Of a stretch of DNA of 64,000 nt, positions 51,099-59,772 are shown one piece after another. The notes under the pieces are model-generated. The model made no database searches. It saw only the letters and a list, made by a program, of their open reading frames with translations, and was not told where the DNA came from. The translations under genes and the position numbers were made by a program. Each line of letters starts with the position of its first letter. Positions within the stretch are counted from its first letter, which is position 1. The stretch is from positions 62,001-126,000 of the forward strand of contig CAZGEA010000002.1 in NCBI GenBank assembly GCA_964524515.1, read 5' to 3'. This stretch comes from CAZGEA01 sp964524515 (GTDB lineage: Bacteria; Patescibacteriota; Microgenomatia; UBA8517).

Positions 51099-52315
51099 AA
51101 ATCCAAGAAATAATATCAGAAGCAATTGTCACTTTGTCGGTTAATAAATTGCGAACTAGTTTAGCGACTCTTGGAATTGTAATCGGAATTGGAAGCGTTA
51201 TTGCATTAATGTCAGTAGGTCTTGCTTCTCAAAAATCTGTAACTAATCAAATTGAATCGTTAGGGTCAAATTTGCTCACCGTTTCGCCATCATCACAATC
51301 ACAGTCTGGGGTACAATCTGCAAATTCTCAAGAATCATTAACTAAAGCCGATGCAGATGCAATTTCAAATTCACAAAGTATTACAACAGTTGCAAGGGTA
51401 TCTCCTGAATATCAATCGCGTGGGCAAGTAACAACTTCATCTGCAAATTCAAATAATCAAATCATAGGAGTTACCCCAAACTACGCACTTGTAAGAAAAG
51501 TTAATATGGAAACAGGTGTATTCATTTCAGAAACCGACGTCTCATCAATTGCAAAAGTAGCAGTATTAGGACCAACCGCAGCATCAAATTTATTTGGAGA
51601 TGCGTCAGCTGCAATAGGTCAAACAATAAGAATTAATGGTCAAGGATTAAAAATAATTGGTGTCACAAAATCAAAAGGCGGTACTGGTTTTCAAAACCAA
51701 GATACAATAGTTTTTGTACCCCTTTCAACTGCTCAAAAAATTTTATTTGGAACAAACTATTTAACATCAATTTCAGTGGAAGCAAAATCAGCCGATGTGA
51801 TGACCGCTGCACAAAACGAAGTAGGATATTTGCTTTTAAATCGCCACAAAAAAGATGATCCAACACAAGCAGACTTTACAATTTTCTCTCAAAATGATGT
51901 TTTGGGTGCCGCCAATCAAATAACTGGAACGATTACTGCATTACTATCTGGAATTGCAGGAATTTCATTAGTTGTCGGTGGAATTGGAATTATGAATATA
52001 ATGTTAGTAACTGTGACCGAAAGAACAAGAGAAATTGGTCTTCGAAAGGCATTGGGCGCAAGAAAGAAAACAATTGTCACTCAATTTTTAGTAGAGTCAG
52101 TAATATTAACTTCAGTTGGTGGTGTTATAGGAATGGTTATTGGTGTTGGATTGTCTCTTTTATTATCAAAAGTTATGAATTTACCTCAAACTATTTCAAT
52201 TCCAGCAGTTTTACTAGCAATTGGAGTATCAGGTTTAGTTGGAATCGTTTTTGGATGGTACCCAGCACAAAAAGCAGCAAATATGCGCCCAATCGAAGCA
52301 CTAAGGTATGAATAA
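51095..52315 (+). CDS. MacB/FtsX-like ABC transporter permease
   Basis: The 406-residue permease has the MacB layout: one N-terminal helix (LATLGIVIGIGSVIALMSVG), a large extracytoplasmic domain (45-270) and three C-terminal helices with the conserved VGGIGIMNIMLVTVTERTREIGLRKALGA. Together with the two preceding genes it forms a complete tripartite-type exporter without an outer-membrane channel. Confidence 0.94.
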   Translation: MKIQEIISEAIVTLSVNKLRTSLATLGIVIGIGSVIALMSVGLASQKSVTNQIESLGSNLLTVSPSSQSQSGVQSANSQESLTKADADAISNSQSITTVARVSPEYQSRGQVTTSSANSNNQIIGVTPNYALVRKVNMETGVFISETDVSSIAKVAVLGPTAASNLFGDASAAIGQTIRINGQGLKIIGVTKSKGGTGFQNQDTIVFVPLSTAQKILFGTNYLTSISVEAKSADVMTAAQNEVGYLLLNRHKKDDPTQADFTIFSQNDVLGAANQITGTITALLSGIAGISLVVGGIGIMNIMLVTVTERTREIGLRKALGARKKTIVTQFLVESVILTSVGGVIGMVIGVGLSLLLSKVMNLPQTISIPAVLLAIGVSGLVGIVFGWYPAQKAANMRPIEALRYE

Positions 52316-52355
52316 ATTTAAGCTTTAACTCAGCTTTACAGCTTATATTAATTAA

Positions 52356-52811
52356 ATGAAAGAAAAAGAAGAGATCAAAAAACAATCAATAAATCCAACA
52401 TTTATAACTGTAATTGCTGCAATAATATTTGGAATTAGTGGTTTTTTTGCAGGCACTAAATATCAAGAATCCAAAACACCTCAAAGAACCTTAGGAAATT
52501 TTACAGGTAACTCAATGATGAGAGCAGGTGGTGGAAACAGATTTGGTGGAATGGGATTTGCTCCAGTTAACGGGGAAATATTATCAACTGATTCAAACGG
52601 TTTCACAGTAAAAATGCAGGATGGATCAAGTAAAATTGTAATAATCTCAGACAAAACAACAATAAACAAAGCAGAGTCAGCAAATAAAGATGATTTAAAG
52701 GCTGGAACTAAAATTGCAGTATTTGGAACAACAAATTCAGATGGTAGTGTTACTGCACAAAATATTCAGTTAAATCCCCAAACAAGAATTGCCCCATCTC
52801 CACAAAATTAA
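52356..52811 (+). CDS. Membrane-anchored DUF5666-type protein
   Basis: The 151-residue protein has an N-terminal membrane helix (about 17-37), a Gly/Met-rich linker and a small beta domain (VNGEILSTDSNGFTVKMQDGSSKIVIISDKT, then DLKAGTKIAVFGTTNSDGSVTAQNI). The domain matches the DUF5666 pattern. It sits at the end of the two-component/exporter operon, with 40 bases to the permease gene. Function unknown. Confidence 0.75.
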   Translation: MKEKEEIKKQSINPTFITVIAAIIFGISGFFAGTKYQESKTPQRTLGNFTGNSMMRAGGGNRFGGMGFAPVNGEILSTDSNGFTVKMQDGSSKIVIISDKTTINKAESANKDDLKAGTKIAVFGTTNSDGSVTAQNIQLNPQTRIAPSPQN

Positions 52812-52870
52812 ATTTGACATAGGGTGTAAAGTAATATAACGCACATTTTAGAAAGTGGAAAGGATCTATC

Positions 52871-53536
52871 ATGCCAATCTTTACTGGTGCCACTCAGTGG
52901 CAAAATTCATTTTATTATTGTGGAGAAGTTTTTACATCTTTGGCAAAAATCAAACAGGTCATTGGTTTTTCCATAACTCTGGAAATTCCAACAGGAGGCA
53001 TGTTTATTCTGCCAATTCCAAGCTCAGACTTTAGTTCGCTTGTTGATATGTCTGACTTTGGAGGAGCAATGAAAATGTTTGATAACAGTCAAACATATAA
53101 AATTCAAAATCCTCAGTTTTTAACAATGAATGCTCTCTCGCGTCGTCTTGATAATAATCTTGTTAAATATATTGGAGAGTTTTATCCGAATTGGTTATTT
53201 GCTCTATATCAACTTGATGAGGGAAGTCAGACTATTGAAACATGGATCGAGTTTGACCCACAACGAATTGAAGAATTTTATTTACCAACATTTTGGAGTG
53301 TAAATGGAGAATGGGATTTAGATCAAGAAATCCATGTCGATGACCAAATCTGGATGGGATCTGATTTGGGTGTTGCAGGCTTTCAGTTCAATCACAAGCT
53401 TTTACCAAAATTCAGTCTAAGGAGAAACATCTCTGGTTGGTATAAAAATGCTGATACTCTAGCATCAGTTGAATCAATTCAATCTGGTTACAGTGATATG
53501 ATTCAAAGAAGACCATTTGTTGGCATCCACTGGTAA
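52871..53536 (+). CDS. Orphan protein
   Basis: The 221-residue protein is soluble, beta-rich and aromatic-rich (WQNSFYYCGEVF, FYPNWLFALYQLDEGSQTIETWIEFD). No family recognised. TTGACA (52814-52819), TATAAC and a GCAC box (52841-52844) precede it, and AAAGGA lies eight bases before the ATG. Single-gene unit of the GCAC-box type. Confidence 0.65.
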   Translation: MPIFTGATQWQNSFYYCGEVFTSLAKIKQVIGFSITLEIPTGGMFILPIPSSDFSSLVDMSDFGGAMKMFDNSQTYKIQNPQFLTMNALSRRLDNNLVKYIGEFYPNWLFALYQLDEGSQTIETWIEFDPQRIEEFYLPTFWSVNGEWDLDQEIHVDDQIWMGSDLGVAGFQFNHKLLPKFSLRRNISGWYKNADTLASVESIQSGYSDMIQRRPFVGIHW

Positions 53537-53548
53537 TAGAAACAAAAA

Positions 53549-53582
53549 AACCACCATTAGTTTTTAATTCCTAATGGTGGTT
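53549..53582 (-). terminator. Terminator of the trpS operon
   Basis: A 12-base stem AACCACCATTAG / CTAATGGTGGTT; on the minus strand seven T residues follow. It may also stop the plus-strand gene. Confidence 0.85.
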
Positions 53583-53608
53583 ATTATTGCAAAGAGTAAA
53601 GCTAAATG

Positions 53609-54649
53609 TTATTCAGGAAAACCCAAATACATTGCCTCACGTGCATATGCAACAACTTCACTACAAATTTCAGATGCCCGTGCTGTGCCAGCAAGTAGAT
53701 AGTCTCCAACTGGTGCATTTTGATTTTCGATATATCTTTCGCGAATAGGATCAAGCATGTTATTGATAATATCCGCTAGGCGTTGCTTTAGATATACATC
53801 TCCAATCTGACCTAGTCGATACTTGCGTTTATATTCATCCACCTCTTCGTGGTCTGGCGCAAATGCGTCAAAGTATTCAAAAAGTGGATTATTTTCAACT
53901 GTTCCAGGATCAGTAGATCGGTGACGGTTGGGATCAGTGTACATGCCCATGATTTTGGCTTTAACGATTTCGGCAGAATCAGATAACATAATCGCGTTAC
54001 CTTGAGATTTGCTCATTTTGCCTTGCCCATCGGTCCCAGATAAACGTCCAACGTCTGTTGTACGCCCTTCACATGGACGGAAAAGGTTAACATCATAAGC
54101 CCTATTAAAACGTCTGGCGATTTCTCGGGCAAATTCCAAATGTGGCAATTGATCTGCCCCAACTGGAACAAGTATTTCGTTGCCTTGTTCGTTCGGCGGT
54201 GAAATCATATAGATATCAGCCGCTTGGTCAACAGGATATGTCATAAAACCAACTGTTTCAGAGCTTCCTTTGCTCTTCATCTTATCAAGCTCTTCTTTGA
54301 TCGTCGGATTGCGAGCAAGTTCACCCCACGGCGCAATCATCGATAAAAGTAGAGAAAGTTCAGCGCGATCTTTAACTTGGCTCTGAAGCACAAAATTCAC
54401 ATTTGCTAAATTAGGATTAAGTCCTACAGCTAGCCAATCTTTGACAACACCTTTTACTGATTCACGGATCATTTGTGGTTGATCTGCATGTGTAGTCAGT
54501 GCTTGAATATCAGCCACCAAAAAGAAACATTCGGTATTTAGTTGACTTTGATAGTTTAACCAACCTCGTAATGCCCCTACATAATGACCAAGATGTTGAC
54601 CATCTTCATGAGTGGGGCGTACACCTGTGAGAACTCTACTTATTGCCAT
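53609..54649 (-). CDS. trpS: Tryptophanyl-tRNA synthetase
   Basis: The 346-residue class I synthetase has the TGVRPTHEDGQHLGHYVGAL start (HIGH motif as HLGH), VGADQLPHLEFAREIARRFN and KMSKSQGNAI. It charges tRNA-Trp(CCA), whose gene is 4.4 kb away. It is the second gene of an operon after a multi-helix membrane protein (20 bases apart), which suggests that the latter has to do with tryptophan supply. Confidence 0.95.
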   Translation of the reverse strand: MAISRVLTGVRPTHEDGQHLGHYVGALRGWLNYQSQLNTECFFLVADIQALTTHADQPQMIRESVKGVVKDWLAVGLNPNLANVNFVLQSQVKDRAELSLLLSMIAPWGELARNPTIKEELDKMKSKGSSETVGFMTYPVDQAADIYMISPPNEQGNEILVPVGADQLPHLEFAREIARRFNRAYDVNLFRPCEGRTTDVGRLSGTDGQGKMSKSQGNAIMLSDSAEIVKAKIMGMYTDPNRHRSTDPGTVENNPLFEYFDAFAPDHEEVDEYKRKYRLGQIGDVYLKQRLADIINNMLDPIRERYIENQNAPVGDYLLAGTARASEICSEVVAYAREAMYLGFPE

Positions 54650-54669
54650 TTGAGATACACTCCTTTGGA

Positions 54670-55752
54670 TTAAACTTCTAAACTAGATTGTTGCTCTGCT
54701 TTCCCAAGTGGAGAAAGCCCTTCTTGAATGACACCCGCCAAATAGGCAGATACCATGATAATAAGCATTCCAATAATCATGGCAATCACACCTGTTACAT
54801 TCTGGGGCAGCTTATCACTCACCGATGGCCAGAAGATTGCAGGTAAAATTGCAGCCATGAATATACTAGTTGTACTATAAGCCTTAGCAAGAGAAGCACG
54901 CACGTATCGTTTTGCAGTTGCTATCCATCCATGTCCAAAAAAGACAAAAACCATGGTCAGAAGAATGTTTGGCATATTGTGATTGAACATGTAGCCAATA
55001 GTGTCAATGTACTGACCAAATTTCTGGCTGACAACTGCATAAAGTGTTGCAAGGATAAGCCCAAATAATGTCAAGAAGGCGAACCGCCAAAAGACAAAGA
55101 GTGTCCCATTTGACTGATTTGTGCCATAAGCTTCACCGATTTCACCAGCAGCATTGATTATATTTAGGACTACGAATACCAATACAAAAAGTAGAATTAA
55201 CCCTTCAGGTGAAAACTGCTGTTTAATATTTCCCAAAAAAGGCGAAAATGAAACAGCTAGTACTCCAACAAAGGTCAACAAAAAGACTCCAGTCATTGCG
55301 ATTAGAGTTGGTTTGGATCGACGATTTTCGTATACAATAACCAACAAAAAGGCAACGACCCCCAAAGATTGCATGACAGCTGCACTATAGTTCTGAATTG
55401 CATACAAAAAAATCACTGTGCTTATTGCTCCCAAGAGACCAGTGACTGCAGCCCACATAAACGCTTTTTTGTTCATGCTTTGTTTCCAGAACGAGCCGGT
55501 TACATAGTCAGCATCAACAATTTTCCCAATAGGTGTGAGTAAAAGTATGGTTTGGAGTACCAAGCCAACTACTGCTCCGATGGTGAGATAAGCTGCAACA
55601 TTTACAAGGTCCTCGCTGTTTGGCAAAAGATCTTGCATGATGTAACTATCATTCGTGTTAAATGCTGCATAGAATAGTGCACCAAGCAACAACAGCCACT
55701 TAGTGTGTTTGCTTTGGAATTTCTTCCACCATAAAACCAACTGATTTCCCAT
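54670..55752 (-). CDS. Ten-helix DMT-like transporter next to trpS
   Basis: The 360-residue protein has about ten membrane helices with an EamA/DMT-like pattern in two halves (AAVTGLLGAISTVIFLYAIQNYSAAVMQSLGVVAFLLVIV in the first). The substrate is not known; the operon with trpS suggests tryptophan or a related amino acid. It is preceded by a perfect promoter and a leader with a GGTACCTT/AAGGTGCC helix. The start ATG is seven bases after GGAAGAAG. Confidence 0.72.
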   Translation of the reverse strand: MGNQLVLWWKKFQSKHTKWLLLLGALFYAAFNTNDSYIMQDLLPNSEDLVNVAAYLTIGAVVGLVLQTILLLTPIGKIVDADYVTGSFWKQSMNKKAFMWAAVTGLLGAISTVIFLYAIQNYSAAVMQSLGVVAFLLVIVYENRRSKPTLIAMTGVFLLTFVGVLAVSFSPFLGNIKQQFSPEGLILLFVLVFVVLNIINAAGEIGEAYGTNQSNGTLFVFWRFAFLTLFGLILATLYAVVSQKFGQYIDTIGYMFNHNMPNILLTMVFVFFGHGWIATAKRYVRASLAKAYSTTSIFMAAILPAIFWPSVSDKLPQNVTGVIAMIIGMLIIMVSAYLAGVIQEGLSPLGKAEQQSSLEV

Positions 55753-55849
55753 GATCTTCTTCCTTGAGTATATGAAGTAAACAATATAATAGGCACCTTA
55801 TGTACCATAGACATCTGATTGTTAAGGTACCTGCGAACTAGAATCCTAT

Positions 55850-55878
55850 TTTATAGGATATTTACAATAATTTGTCAA
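55850..55878 (-). promoter_or_regulatory. Promoter of the transporter-trpS operon
   Basis: Minus strand TTGACA (55873-55878), a 17-base spacer and TATAAA (55850-55855). The 90-base leader contains GGTACCTT / AAGGTGCC, which may be regulatory. Confidence 0.8.
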
Positions 55879-55935
55879 GAAGAAAAAAGATCTATTATAT
55901 GGGAAATTTTAATTATTATTAATTTATTAAAGGTT

Positions 55936-55977
55936 AAAACAAAAACCTCATGGAATTTTACATTCTTCCATGAGGTT
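55936..55977 (-). terminator. Terminator of the 55983 gene
   Basis: AACCTCATGGAA / TTCCATGAGGTT 12-base stem, then TTTGTTTT on the minus strand. Confidence 0.9.
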
Positions 55978-55982
55978 ATAAT

Positions 55983-57092
55983 CTATTCTTCTACTGTTTT
56001 GGTTCTGCGGAATTTCGCAAGCAGATAAACGAGTATCAAAATTGCGATTCCAGCAATTATTTTTTGTACAAATGTGCTTCCGTCAAAAGTCGTTTCTTTT
56101 ACAAAGCCTGTTGTGGATGTAATGAGCAACCAGCTAAAAGCAAAAGTTACAACGCCGCTAACACCAAAAGACACTGAAACTTCAGTAGGTGTCTTGCGAT
56201 ATGTGTTCAAAAGCAGTGCTTTGGCAAAATTTTCCAAAACTCCAACAAACTGAACAATTCCCACAAAAAGCAGTATGTCCCAGCCTCTGTTATTTACTGC
56301 TTCACCTAAAACTGTTCCAAAGTTAGTAAGTCCTCCATGTCCAATTGCTTGAACAATACCGATAATTGCACCCAAAACTGCTAACCAGAAAATTCTAAGG
56401 ACAGAAAAAGTTAGGTCAGGGTAAACGGGATTACTTTGTTCTTTGACATACGTCATCCCAGAGTTTAAGGTTTGATCTGCAAGCATCGCAAAAATACCAT
56501 ATGCCAATACCATCGCAACTAGCAATTCAATATTGCTCAATAGCCCGTTGGTAAATGCTGAAATCGTTGATGTGCTAAATATCACTTCGCTTGCCATGAA
56601 AAACAACGCTACAAGCGAAAGTAATAGAAAAACCCCAAAAATTGGCTTATCTTTTTTAGGAATTCTCCAGAAAAAGTCAACAACCCCGTTTGCTAGAACT
56701 GGTACAGTTACATATAGAACTGCCGTCATGAATGTTCCAAATCTTCCATATGCAGGTAGAACAATTAATAAGATTGCAATACCTCCACACAACGCGCTCG
56801 AAATAGCATACATCTGAGCTGTAAAATCAAATGTCCGAACATCATTAACGACTTCACCAATACGTGGCAATTTGTGACCGAAGAAATTAACTCGGGTTAA
56901 CAATACACCAAGCGACAGTATGAATTGAAATAGTACCCCAACCACAAAATAGACTTGAATTGGTACATTTTTTGGAATTGTGTCATGAGCCACAAAGACT
57001 CGAAACAAAACAATTCCACTCACAACAGATGATATCCCTCGAAAGAAGGACCCGCCAAAGATGAGAAACAACTCTTTTGCTCGATCTGACAT
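55983..57092 (-). CDS. Ten-helix membrane protein, possibly DMT-like
   Basis: The 369-residue protein has about ten membrane helices and short loops. It is similar in size and layout to the transporter downstream of it (55752-54670), so the two may be distant relatives. No motif identifies the substrate. It is divergent from the T-box leader, with about 100 bases between the starts, and has its own terminator, so the two transporter genes are separate units. Confidence 0.68.
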   Translation of the reverse strand: MSDRAKELFLIFGGSFFRGISSVVSGIVLFRVFVAHDTIPKNVPIQVYFVVGVLFQFILSLGVLLTRVNFFGHKLPRIGEVVNDVRTFDFTAQMYAISSALCGGIAILLIVLPAYGRFGTFMTAVLYVTVPVLANGVVDFFWRIPKKDKPIFGVFLLLSLVALFFMASEVIFSTSTISAFTNGLLSNIELLVAMVLAYGIFAMLADQTLNSGMTYVKEQSNPVYPDLTFSVLRIFWLAVLGAIIGIVQAIGHGGLTNFGTVLGEAVNNRGWDILLFVGIVQFVGVLENFAKALLLNTYRKTPTEVSVSFGVSGVVTFAFSWLLITSTTGFVKETTFDGSTFVQKIIAGIAILILVYLLAKFRRTKTVEE

Positions 57093-57194
57093 GGTATTTT
57101 CTTACTTTCTCTAAAACACTTATAGTTATGTATAGTGCGAAAAAAACGATGACCAAGATTACATCAACAACTATAGAATAGCAATATGTGCATG

Positions 57195-57223
57195 TTGACA
57201 ATTCTCTTTTAAAAAAGTATGAT
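57195..57223 (+). promoter_or_regulatory. Promoter of the T-box transcript
   Basis: TTGACA (57195-57200), a 17-base spacer and TATGAT (57218-57223). Confidence 0.8.
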
Positions 57224-57229
57224 ACATTT

Positions 57230-57470
57230 TATATAAAAGCGTTTGAGATAGGAGAATGGGCCTGTCGAAGCTGACTAGTGAATCATCCTTTTGGAAAGTA
57301 GCTAGATCCGGAAGAAAACCGTTATCATATTTCAAACCGAATTCGCGAAAAGTAGAGCCGGTTACAAAGATGTTCTTGGCAACAAGACATAAAGCAAGGT
57401 GGTATCGCCAATATAAAAGGCCCTTGTAAGTTTTCCAGATTTTTTCTGGTGGATTTACAAGGGTTTTTTG
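57230..57470 (+). promoter_or_regulatory. T-box leader with terminator
   Basis: The T-box sequence AAGGTGGTATCGCC (57396-57409) matches the AGGGTGGNACCGCG consensus. It is followed by a terminator with CCCTTGTAA (57421-57429) / TTACAAGGG (57455-57463) and TTTTTT. The AAGG of the T-box can instead pair with CCTT (57421-57424 region), the usual antiterminator. A hairpin GATAGG/CCTGTC lies in the 5' part. The leader would read uncharged tRNA; I cannot fix the specifier codon by eye. Confidence 0.85.
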
Positions 57471-57489
57471 GTTTTCAAAATAATAAAAT

Positions 57490-58413
57490 ATGTCAACAGT
57501 TGATTTCGACCAATATAGATTAAATAGATTAAATAGACCTGAAGATTTTAGGTCTGGTTTTGATGTGCAGAAAACAATAGAAAAATTAAGTGAAGTTCCA
57601 GGTATAAATTTGCCAATTAATAAAAAACAAAAAAAAGCGCTTTCCCAATCATTACAAAACGCAACTGTTGGATCTCCACTCACAATTTATGTTGGTAGTT
57701 GTCCAGATTATTCACACAATAATGGTCTTTACACTCATGAGAATGTTGGCAGTGGAGTACCACTTTTGACCCGTGTTCATGCAGATATTGATAAAAATTT
57801 ACTTATGTCATTGGATTCATCAAATATTCCATACGAATATGTTGTGATGGTTGCGGATATTGAAGCAATCGATGAGGTTTTTTGTAATAAATTTACACAA
57901 GGAAGCCGTGAAGAATTCATGGCTCGTTGTATGGCTTCATCGCAAGCCTCTCATCAATATCTAGATAATCTTGCTCAAGAAAATGGTTTGAAGGGAAAAG
58001 TTCGTGGTTCAAGTTTTTTTGCAGAATTTGGCTTTGAAAAATTTATACAATTACAAGAACAATACACAACAGTTCTGGATGAAAGATATACGACAGACGA
58101 TTCATTCAGAATGAGAGTTAATTCTGATATTGTAAAAAGAATGCAAATGTATAATAAGATGTATGACACTGTATTGCCGAGCCTGGATTACAAAGCTAGA
58201 CAAGATTTTCTGGTTTCAAGAGACATTCGTACAAAAGCTCAATATTTGGCACTCGGAAAAGCAATTATAGATAAAACGAAGCACTCTCTAGTCATTAACC
58301 ATCCGACAACAAATGTTGGATTAATAAACGACAGAGGAAAGTTCCAATTGCCAAGTGATCCAACTTGTTATGATGCTGTTCCAGTTTTTGAGATTCACCA
58401 AAAAGTATATTAA
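57490..58413 (+). CDS. Unrecognised protein under T-box control
   Basis: The 307-residue soluble protein has a Rossmann-like order in its middle: TIYVGSCPDYSHNNG (strand-loop), YEYVVMVADIEAID, then a helix, then RGSSFFAEFGFEKF, and a C-terminal YLALGKAII...INHPTTNVGLINDRG. This layout loosely recalls tRNA-using HUP-fold enzymes such as cyclodipeptide synthases, but I cannot assign a family. The T-box shows that expression follows the charging of one tRNA. It overlaps the next gene by one base. Confidence 0.7.
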   Translation: MSTVDFDQYRLNRLNRPEDFRSGFDVQKTIEKLSEVPGINLPINKKQKKALSQSLQNATVGSPLTIYVGSCPDYSHNNGLYTHENVGSGVPLLTRVHADIDKNLLMSLDSSNIPYEYVVMVADIEAIDEVFCNKFTQGSREEFMARCMASSQASHQYLDNLAQENGLKGKVRGSSFFAEFGFEKFIQLQEQYTTVLDERYTTDDSFRMRVNSDIVKRMQMYNKMYDTVLPSLDYKARQDFLVSRDIRTKAQYLALGKAIIDKTKHSLVINHPTTNVGLINDRGKFQLPSDPTCYDAVPVFEIHQKVY

Positions 58414-59030
58414 TGATAAATATTAATTTTAGAAAAATACTAAAATACGACCCAACATTTGCGGGCACTTACAGTAAATATGATGGATACCAAATAATAG
58501 GCACTCAAGAAATTGATCCAGAGATCGAGAAAAATCAGGAAAATGAAATTCAAATACCAGAAAATTTACTGTTTCCAGTTTTTTCATCTTCACTTAAAAG
58601 AGGTATTCAAACTACCCAAAGATATTTTGATGTAAATTACATTACTGCACTTGATGAACTCAAAGAAGTAAAGTTTGATTTGCGAAACTTATTAACGCAT
58701 CATGAATATGAAAAATTTGGGAGTAATTTGGTCAGAGAAAGATTCATAGAGGCTTTCATAAATGATTCACTTTTGGAAAAAAGAGAAGATATTAAAAAAC
58801 GAATTTTATTTTTGCAAAATTTATTCTCAAATTTAGTTGAAGGTAATTATTTAGTAATAAGTCATAGTTTTTTTATGAAAATATTCGATACATATATATT
58901 AAATAAAAATATATTTGAAAAACCAGATTTACTAAGAAGTATATTTGACTATAGAGAGAAAACCTTTGATTTTGGTGAAGGTTTTAATTTTCGTGTTGAT
59001 AATTCTGTTGTGAATAAATCTAATTTGTGA
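58413..59030 (+). CDS. Histidine-phosphatase-like protein (degenerate)
   Basis: The 205-residue protein has FSSSLKRGIQTTQRYF and VISHSFFMKIF, which resemble the second Arg and second His motifs of the phosphoglycerate-mutase/histidine phosphatase family. The N-terminal RHG motif is missing (GTYSKYDGYQI stands there). It may therefore be inactive or a different fold. Its start overlaps the preceding stop codon (ATGA type), so the two genes are co-translated under the T-box. Confidence 0.5.
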   Translation: MININFRKILKYDPTFAGTYSKYDGYQIIGTQEIDPEIEKNQENEIQIPENLLFPVFSSSLKRGIQTTQRYFDVNYITALDELKEVKFDLRNLLTHHEYEKFGSNLVRERFIEAFINDSLLEKREDIKKRILFLQNLFSNLVEGNYLVISHSFFMKIFDTYILNKNIFEKPDLLRSIFDYREKTFDFGEGFNFRVDNSVVNKSNL

Positions 59031-59051
59031 TATATAAATAATGTACATTGA

Positions 59052-59124
59052 GGGTGTATGGGGTTAGCGGTCAACCTAGCGGTCTCCAAAACCGAAGACT
59101 CGGGTTCGAGTCCCGATACGCCCG
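59052..59124 (+). tRNA. tRNA-Trp (anticodon CCA)
   Basis: Cloverleaf: acceptor GGGTGTA / TACGCCC (one T-G pair), D arm, anticodon stem with loop CTCCAAA (anticodon CCA), T arm TCGGG-TTCGAGT-CCCGA and discriminator G. The CCA end is not encoded. Confidence 0.95.
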
Positions 59125-59138
59125 ATCTCTTTAGTCAT

Positions 59139-59196
59139 CCAGTCGAAATAAAATGTTTGGCACCAAGCTGAATTAATAAAACGACTGGATTTTTCT
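59139..59196 (+). terminator. Terminator after tRNA-Trp
   Basis: CCAGTCG (59139-59145) / CGACTGG (59182-59188), then ATTTTTCTTTT. Confidence 0.8.
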
Positions 59197-59226
59197 TTTA
59201 AGCTTCAGTATTGGTATAATCCTTTA

Positions 59227-59772
59227 ATGAGAAAACTTCAAATTGGTGTAATGGGATCAGCAGCAGATCTTACGTATTCAAAAGAAGTGGAACAAATCGC
59301 CGAAAAATTAGGGGAATTAATTGCAGAGTCTGGAGCGGTATTGGTTTTTGGTGCAGAAAAAGATTCTGATTCACTTTCCACTGCGGCATGCCGTGGAGCA
59401 AAGAAAAAAGGTGGGCTTGCGGTAGGAGTTACTTACGGAAAACATAAAAATGTTTGGGAAAAAGATATGGCTGATTTTATAGTGGCATCTGGTTTAGAAA
59501 GAGGTGGAGGGAGAGAAACAACTTTAGTTTTGTCCTGTGATGCAGTTATTGCAGTCTCGGGTGGATCTGGTACCTTAACTGAACTTGCAATTGCATATCA
59601 GGGAGATATTCCAATGGTTGCAATGAAAGGTGTTGGTGGATGGTCTGAAAAATTAGCAGATCAATATCTTGATGCAAGAGAAAGAAGACTAACATTTGGG
59701 GCAGATACTCCAGAACAAGCTGTTGAAATCGCAATTCGTGAGGCAAAAGGCTACATTGAAAAACATGGCTAA
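59227..59772 (+). CDS. SLOG/LOG-like nucleotide-binding protein
   Basis: The 181-residue protein matches the TIGR00725/lysine-decarboxylase-like (LOG) fold: QIGVMGSAADLTYSKE at the N-terminus, then the GGGRETTLVLSCDAVIAVSGGSGTLTELAIA core with the GGxGT motif. Relatives bind or cleave nucleotides; the exact activity here is unknown. TATAAT (59215-59220) ends six bases before the ATG, so it is probably leaderless. It overlaps the next gene by eight bases. Confidence 0.85.
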   Translation: MRKLQIGVMGSAADLTYSKEVEQIAEKLGELIAESGAVLVFGAEKDSDSLSTAACRGAKKKGGLAVGVTYGKHKNVWEKDMADFIVASGLERGGGRETTLVLSCDAVIAVSGGSGTLTELAIAYQGDIPMVAMKGVGGWSEKLADQYLDARERRLTFGADTPEQAVEIAIREAKGYIEKHG

